From contig JAISFT010000189.1 of the NCBI GenBank assembly GCA_031263435.1, positions 1 through 16,863 on the forward strand: a stretch of 16,863 bases of DNA, given 5' to 3'. A program made the position numbers and the translations under genes. The notes under the pieces are model-generated. The model did not search any database, was not told where the DNA came from, and was given only the letters and a program-made list of their open reading frames with translations. How positions within the stretch are numbered: position 1 is the stretch's first letter; each line of letters opens with the position of its first letter. Shown here in pieces: positions 15,221-16,863 of the stretch. This DNA comes from Treponema sp. (lineage in GTDB: Bacteria; Spirochaetota; Spirochaetia; Treponematales; Breznakiellaceae).

Positions 15221-15239
15221 CATGAAACGACGTTTCATG
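15221..15239. promoter_or_regulatory. Perfect 19-base palindrome between rpsF and ssb
   Basis: CATGAAACG-A-CGTTTCATG begins one base after the rpsF stop codon on the transcript side. It could be a hairpin that tunes ssb translation or an operator. It contains ATG on both strands. The 58-base spacer holds nothing else recognisable. Confidence 0.45.
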
Positions 15240-15240
15240 A

Positions 15241-15522
15241 TTATTCCTCCAATCTTACAAAGAGGTATTTAAGGATGTTGGCGTTTAGCTTAAAGATCCG
15301 ATCAAGCACGGCGATCTTGGCAGGATCCGCCTTCAGGGTAAAAAGTACATACTTACCCCGTCTTCTTTTTTTGATCTCATAGGCCAGATCCCGATCCCCG
15401 GTTTCATCGGTTTTCTCGATCTCCGCCCCATTGGCGGCCAGGTCGCTCAACAAGAGTTCCCGGCCCGCCCTGTGCTGGTCCTCTTCCAAGGGGAAGATTA
15501 CCGTTAATTCATAACGGCGCAT
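15241..15522 (-). CDS. rpsF: 30S ribosomal protein S6
   Basis: S6 forms a heterodimer with S18 on the 30S platform. The 93 residues match the family. Landmarks are the opening MRRYELTVIFPL (1-12), the central DRDLAYEIKKRRRGKYVLFTL (44-64), and the C-terminal NILKYLFVRLEE (82-93). Start ATG 15522 has a full AAGGAGG ribosome site at 15527-15533. It is the first gene after the promoter at 15602-15630. Its leader has paired hairpins that could be the S6:S18 autoregulatory site (inference). Confidence 0.97.
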   Translation of the reverse strand: MRRYELTVIFPLEEDQHRAGRELLLSDLAANGAEIEKTDETGDRDLAYEIKKRRRGKYVLFTLKADPAKIAVLDRIFKLNANILKYLFVRLEE

Positions 15523-15546
15523 GGACCCTCCTTACGGACAAGTTTT

Positions 15547-15587
15547 CCCCGCCTACGGCAGGGCACCTTGACCCGCCAAAGACGGGC
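15547..15587 (-). promoter_or_regulatory. Two-hairpin leader of rpsF
   Basis: On the minus-strand transcript, hairpin 1 is GCCCGUC-UUU-GGCGGGU (from 15587 to 15571) and hairpin 2 is CCCUGCC-GUA-GGCGGGG (15563 to 15547), each 7 bp including G-U pairs. The 3' arm of hairpin 1 (GGCGGG) can also pair with the 5' arm of hairpin 2, so the two are mutually exclusive with a middle structure. rpsF leaders in many bacteria bind the S6:S18 complex around a CCG-containing element. A CCG is present in hairpin 2, but the match to that motif is unproven. Confidence 0.45.
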
Positions 15588-15601
15588 AAAGAGGTAAAAA
15601 G

Positions 15602-15630
15602 ACCATAACAAAAAAAAACCTTTCCGTCAA
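15602..15630 (-). promoter_or_regulatory. Probable sigma-70 promoter of the rpsF-ssb-rpsR-rplI-dnaB operon
   Basis: On the minus strand a TTGACG -35 (15625-15630) and a TATGGT -10 (15602-15607) are separated by exactly 17 bases, and the spacer holds a run of nine T. Transcription would begin near 15595, leaving about 70 bases before the rpsF ATG. The -35 matches consensus at 5 of 6 and the -10 at 4 of 6. The repeat region starts about 10 bases upstream. Confidence 0.65.
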
Positions 15631-15637
15631 CGATCTC

Positions 15638-15803
15638 CGATAGGCTGTGGCTGGGGAGTGTCAGGGCCGGGCTATGCCCACAGGAAAACGCTTGTAGAGT
15701 CTGCCTCCGCTACCTATGATACGCTGTGCCGGGGGAGTGTAAGGGCGGGGCATAGCCTCCGGGAAAGCGCTTGTAGAGTCTGCCTCCGCTATCTACGATA
15801 CGC
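15638..15803. repeat. Tandem pair of 79-base repeat units (family A, partial copies)
   Basis: Two direct copies with an exact 79-base period. For example CTGTG begins at 15645 and 15724, CTTGTAGAGTCTGCCTCCGC at 15691 and 15770, and GATACGCT at 15719 and 15798. The first copy has about a dozen scattered differences. Each unit is the left arm plus core of the element completed at 15730-15862. Short reading frames across it are repeat translations, not genes. Confidence 0.85.
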
Positions 15804-15862
15804 TACTGCAGAGAATTCCAAATGTTTTCCCGGAGGCTATGCCCCGCCCTTACACTCCCCCG
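15730..15862. mobile_element. MITE-like palindromic element, 37-base perfect inverted arms
   Basis: Bases 15730-15766 are the exact reverse complement of 15826-15862. The 59-base centre holds the core also found at 16496-16618, including a mini-hairpin at 15789-15801 (on the minus strand GTATC-GTA-GATAG, near-perfect). There is no coding capacity, so if mobile it must be moved by proteins encoded elsewhere. I do not recognise a named family. Target-site duplications are not evident because the left flank is the sister tandem copy. Confidence 0.65.
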
Positions 15863-16155
15863 CCGCAACAATCATGGAAAAGATCAGCAGTTTTCTGCAA
15901 ACGTAAGCGTGTTTCCCCGGGGGCTCTGCCCCGCCGCCGCCCTACCTAAGCTCTTCTGGTTCAACCGGCCCTTATACCAAGACAAACGGCGCCTGTCCTG
16001 CTCCGCGAGGGGGAAGAAATGTCTGTGGGCAGGCGATACATGGGATCCCGGAAGTAAAGAAAGCCTATTTGATGCGGGGATCCTTATACAAAAGTAAATG
16101 CCGGTGCCCTGGGGGACCGGTGTTACTATAAGCTTGCGAAGATTTTTTAAGAATC
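15863..16155. other. Gene-free stretch with a degenerate arm remnant
   Basis: No credible gene, tRNA or promoter. Bases 15909-15943 resemble the right arm of the family A element (TTTCCC then GGCT-TGCCCCGCC) and are probably a decayed copy. A stem with one bulge lies at 16101-16120 (CCGGT-G-CCC / GGG-ACCGG). The rest is unassigned. Confidence 0.5.
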
Positions 16156-16382
16156 TGGGGCGGAATGCGCCCGAAGGGCGGCGGCAGGGATGGCCGGCAT
16201 GGAGGCCGGTGTGAATAGATTTCCCAGGTTTTTGCGAAGCAAAAACCTGAAGGCGAAAAACGGCAGGGATGCCGGTTGCCGGCGCCGCCGGACCGGCACG
16301 GAGGCCGGCTGTAATACATCCATAAGTTTTTGCGAAGCAAAAACTTACAGCTCAAAAAATGGCACGGAGGCCATTTTTTGAG
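16156..16382. repeat. Hairpin cassettes with GCGAAGC cores (family B)
   Basis: Two related cassettes of about 80-90 bases begin with GGCAGGGATG at 16182 and 16262. Each contains a CCGGC-AYGGAG-GCCGG stem (near 16192-16209 and 16291-16308). Each ends in a perfect 11-bp hairpin closed by GAA: 16225-16249 and 16323-16347, both with the core TTTTTGCGAAGCAAAAA. A third stem at 16351-16363/16370-16382 (13 bp) carries the same ACGGAG loop. A GC variant, CGCCC-GAA-GGGCG, lies near 16169-16181. Confidence 0.75.
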
Positions 16383-16463
16383 CAGCGCAAGGGATAGAAG
16401 CGGAAATACCGCAGACCCCCCCAGCCATTAGCCGTCCTCTACCTCCTCCTCTGTAGAGACCCG

Positions 16464-16650
16464 CCTATAGGTGTACAGCGGGGCTGGGGAAGAGACCGGG
16501 GAAATATTTGGAATTCCCTGCCGGAGCGTATCGAAGATACGACGTATCGCAGATACGACGTATCGGAGATACGAAGTATCGGAGATAGCGGAGGCAGACT
16601 CTACAAGCATTTTCCCGGGATTTTTCCCAGCCCCGGTATACACATATGGG
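16464..16650. mobile_element. Second full-size family A element with expanded core
   Basis: The inverted counterpart of 15730-15862. Imperfect arms at 16471-16504 and 16610-16643 start GTGTA and end TACAC. Arm similarity continues weakly to 16464 and 16650. The core 16496-16618 aligns along its whole length with the reverse complement of 15759-15833 (CCGGG ends, ATTTGGAATTC, AGCGGAGGCAGACTCTACAA). It is 123 bases against 75, and the 48 extra bases equal three added 16-base units. Confidence 0.75.
16528..16588 (+). repeat. Four 16-base tandem units, each a GNA-triloop mini-hairpin
   Basis: Units GTATC-GAA-GATAC (16528), GTATC-GCA-GATAC (16544), GTATC-GGA-GATAC (16560) and GTATC-GGA-GATAG (16576) are spaced exactly 16 bases apart by short GAC or GAA linkers. 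The 5-bp stem is kept in the first three and loses its outer pair in the fourth. Only the middle loop base varies. There are no spacers of the CRISPR kind. Confidence 0.85.
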
Positions 16651-16683
16651 ATGGGTCGAGGAATTGAAGCGGATAGCCCGGTC

Positions 16684-16715
16684 CGGCGCCCGCGAAGCGG
16701 GCGGCGGATGCGCCC
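16684..16715. repeat. GC-rich hairpin with GCGAAGC core
   Basis: GCCCGC (16688-16693) and GCGGGC (16697-16702) close a GAA loop. GGGCG (16699-16703) can alternatively pair with CGCCC (16711-16715). It is related in layout to the GC variant near 16160-16185, but carries different stem bases. Confidence 0.6.
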
Positions 16716-16785
16716 AAAAAACAAAACAATCCTATGTGTTTATCCCTATGCTTATCGCCGGTATTACCGATAATTAGGATCAGAT

Positions 16786-16863
16786 ATGAATAAACGTATT
16801 AACCTGCAAGATAATATTTTCGTCCTGAGCAGCCGGCTCAAGGTACTACGGGACACCCTGATC
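16786..16863 (+). CDS. Unknown protein, 3' partial (first 26 codons)
   Basis: ATG at 16786 opens a frame that runs off the window: MNKRINLQDNIFVLSSRLK and onward, 26 residues with no stop. AGGA at 16777-16780 gives a modest ribosome site at good spacing. The composition changes to AT-richer sequence at the start, as at many treponeme gene starts. It is divergent from rpsF. The N terminus is not enough to assign a family. It looks helical and soluble, with no signal peptide. Confidence 0.5.
   Translation, partial: MNKRINLQDNIFVLSSRLKVLRDTLI

Noticed and set aside
15658..15906. Short plus-strand frame across the repeats
   Set aside because: It translates the tandem element (the same short peptide phrase appears twice), has no ribosome site, and is explained by the repeats.
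15945..15975. Possible tRNA T-arm (GGTTCAA)
   Set aside because: The flanking bases do not form the 5-bp T stem, and no acceptor or anticodon arm is found around it.
16528..16588. CRISPR-like array
   Set aside because: Units are 16 bases with 3-base linkers and no variable spacers; no cas genes are nearby.
16428..16773. Overlapping frames on both strands across the 16-base array
   Set aside because: Their peptides are repeats of the hairpin units; open frames arise because the units lack stops. No start signal supports them.

Overview
The window looks like chromosomal DNA of a high-GC spirochete related to Treponema, possibly a gut or termite-type treponeme. This is inferred from gene order (rpsB-tsf-frr-cdsA-dxr-rseP, and rpsF-ssb-rpsR-rplI-dnaB), from the acidic tail of S2, and from the many small palindromic repeats. 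No species can be named from sequence alone. Almost all coding content is core housekeeping. The unusual part is the roughly 1.26 kb gene-free stretch at the right end.

Left part, plus strand. Positions 1-1549 hold the end of an energy-coupling-factor (ECF) vitamin or metal transporter: an ATPase cut by the window edge and its EcfT transmembrane partner. A Maf-type nucleotide pyrophosphatase follows at 1584-2171. A 293-base spacer packed with stem-loops leads into rpsB (S2), tsf (EF-Ts) and frr (ribosome recycling factor). The tightly packed envelope genes cdsA (CDP-diacylglycerol synthesis), dxr (isoprenoid precursors), rseP (site-2 protease) and a secreted beta-propeller protein follow. The uppS gene that I expect between frr and cdsA in treponemes is not there.

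Middle and right, minus strand. Reading leftward from a recognisable promoter near 15600: rpsF (S6), ssb, rpsR (S18), a DUF2232/YybS-like membrane protein, rplI (L9 with an unusual 100-residue Ala/Pro/Glu tail), dnaB (replicative helicase) and a small ComFB-domain protein. This couples ribosomal proteins with replication genes, as in many bacteria. It converges on the propeller gene at about 10475-10557.

Right end. From about 15640 to 16720 there is no credible gene. The stretch holds at least two families of structured repeats. One is a MITE-like element present as a tandem 79-base pair of partial copies, one copy with 37-base perfect inverted arms, and a further copy about 0.65 kb away in which a 16-base unit is expanded to four copies. 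Each unit can fold as a mini-hairpin with a GNA triloop in which only N varies. The other family is a roughly 85-base cassette carrying GCGAAGC mini-hairpins. A divergent plus-strand gene begins at 16786 and runs off the window.
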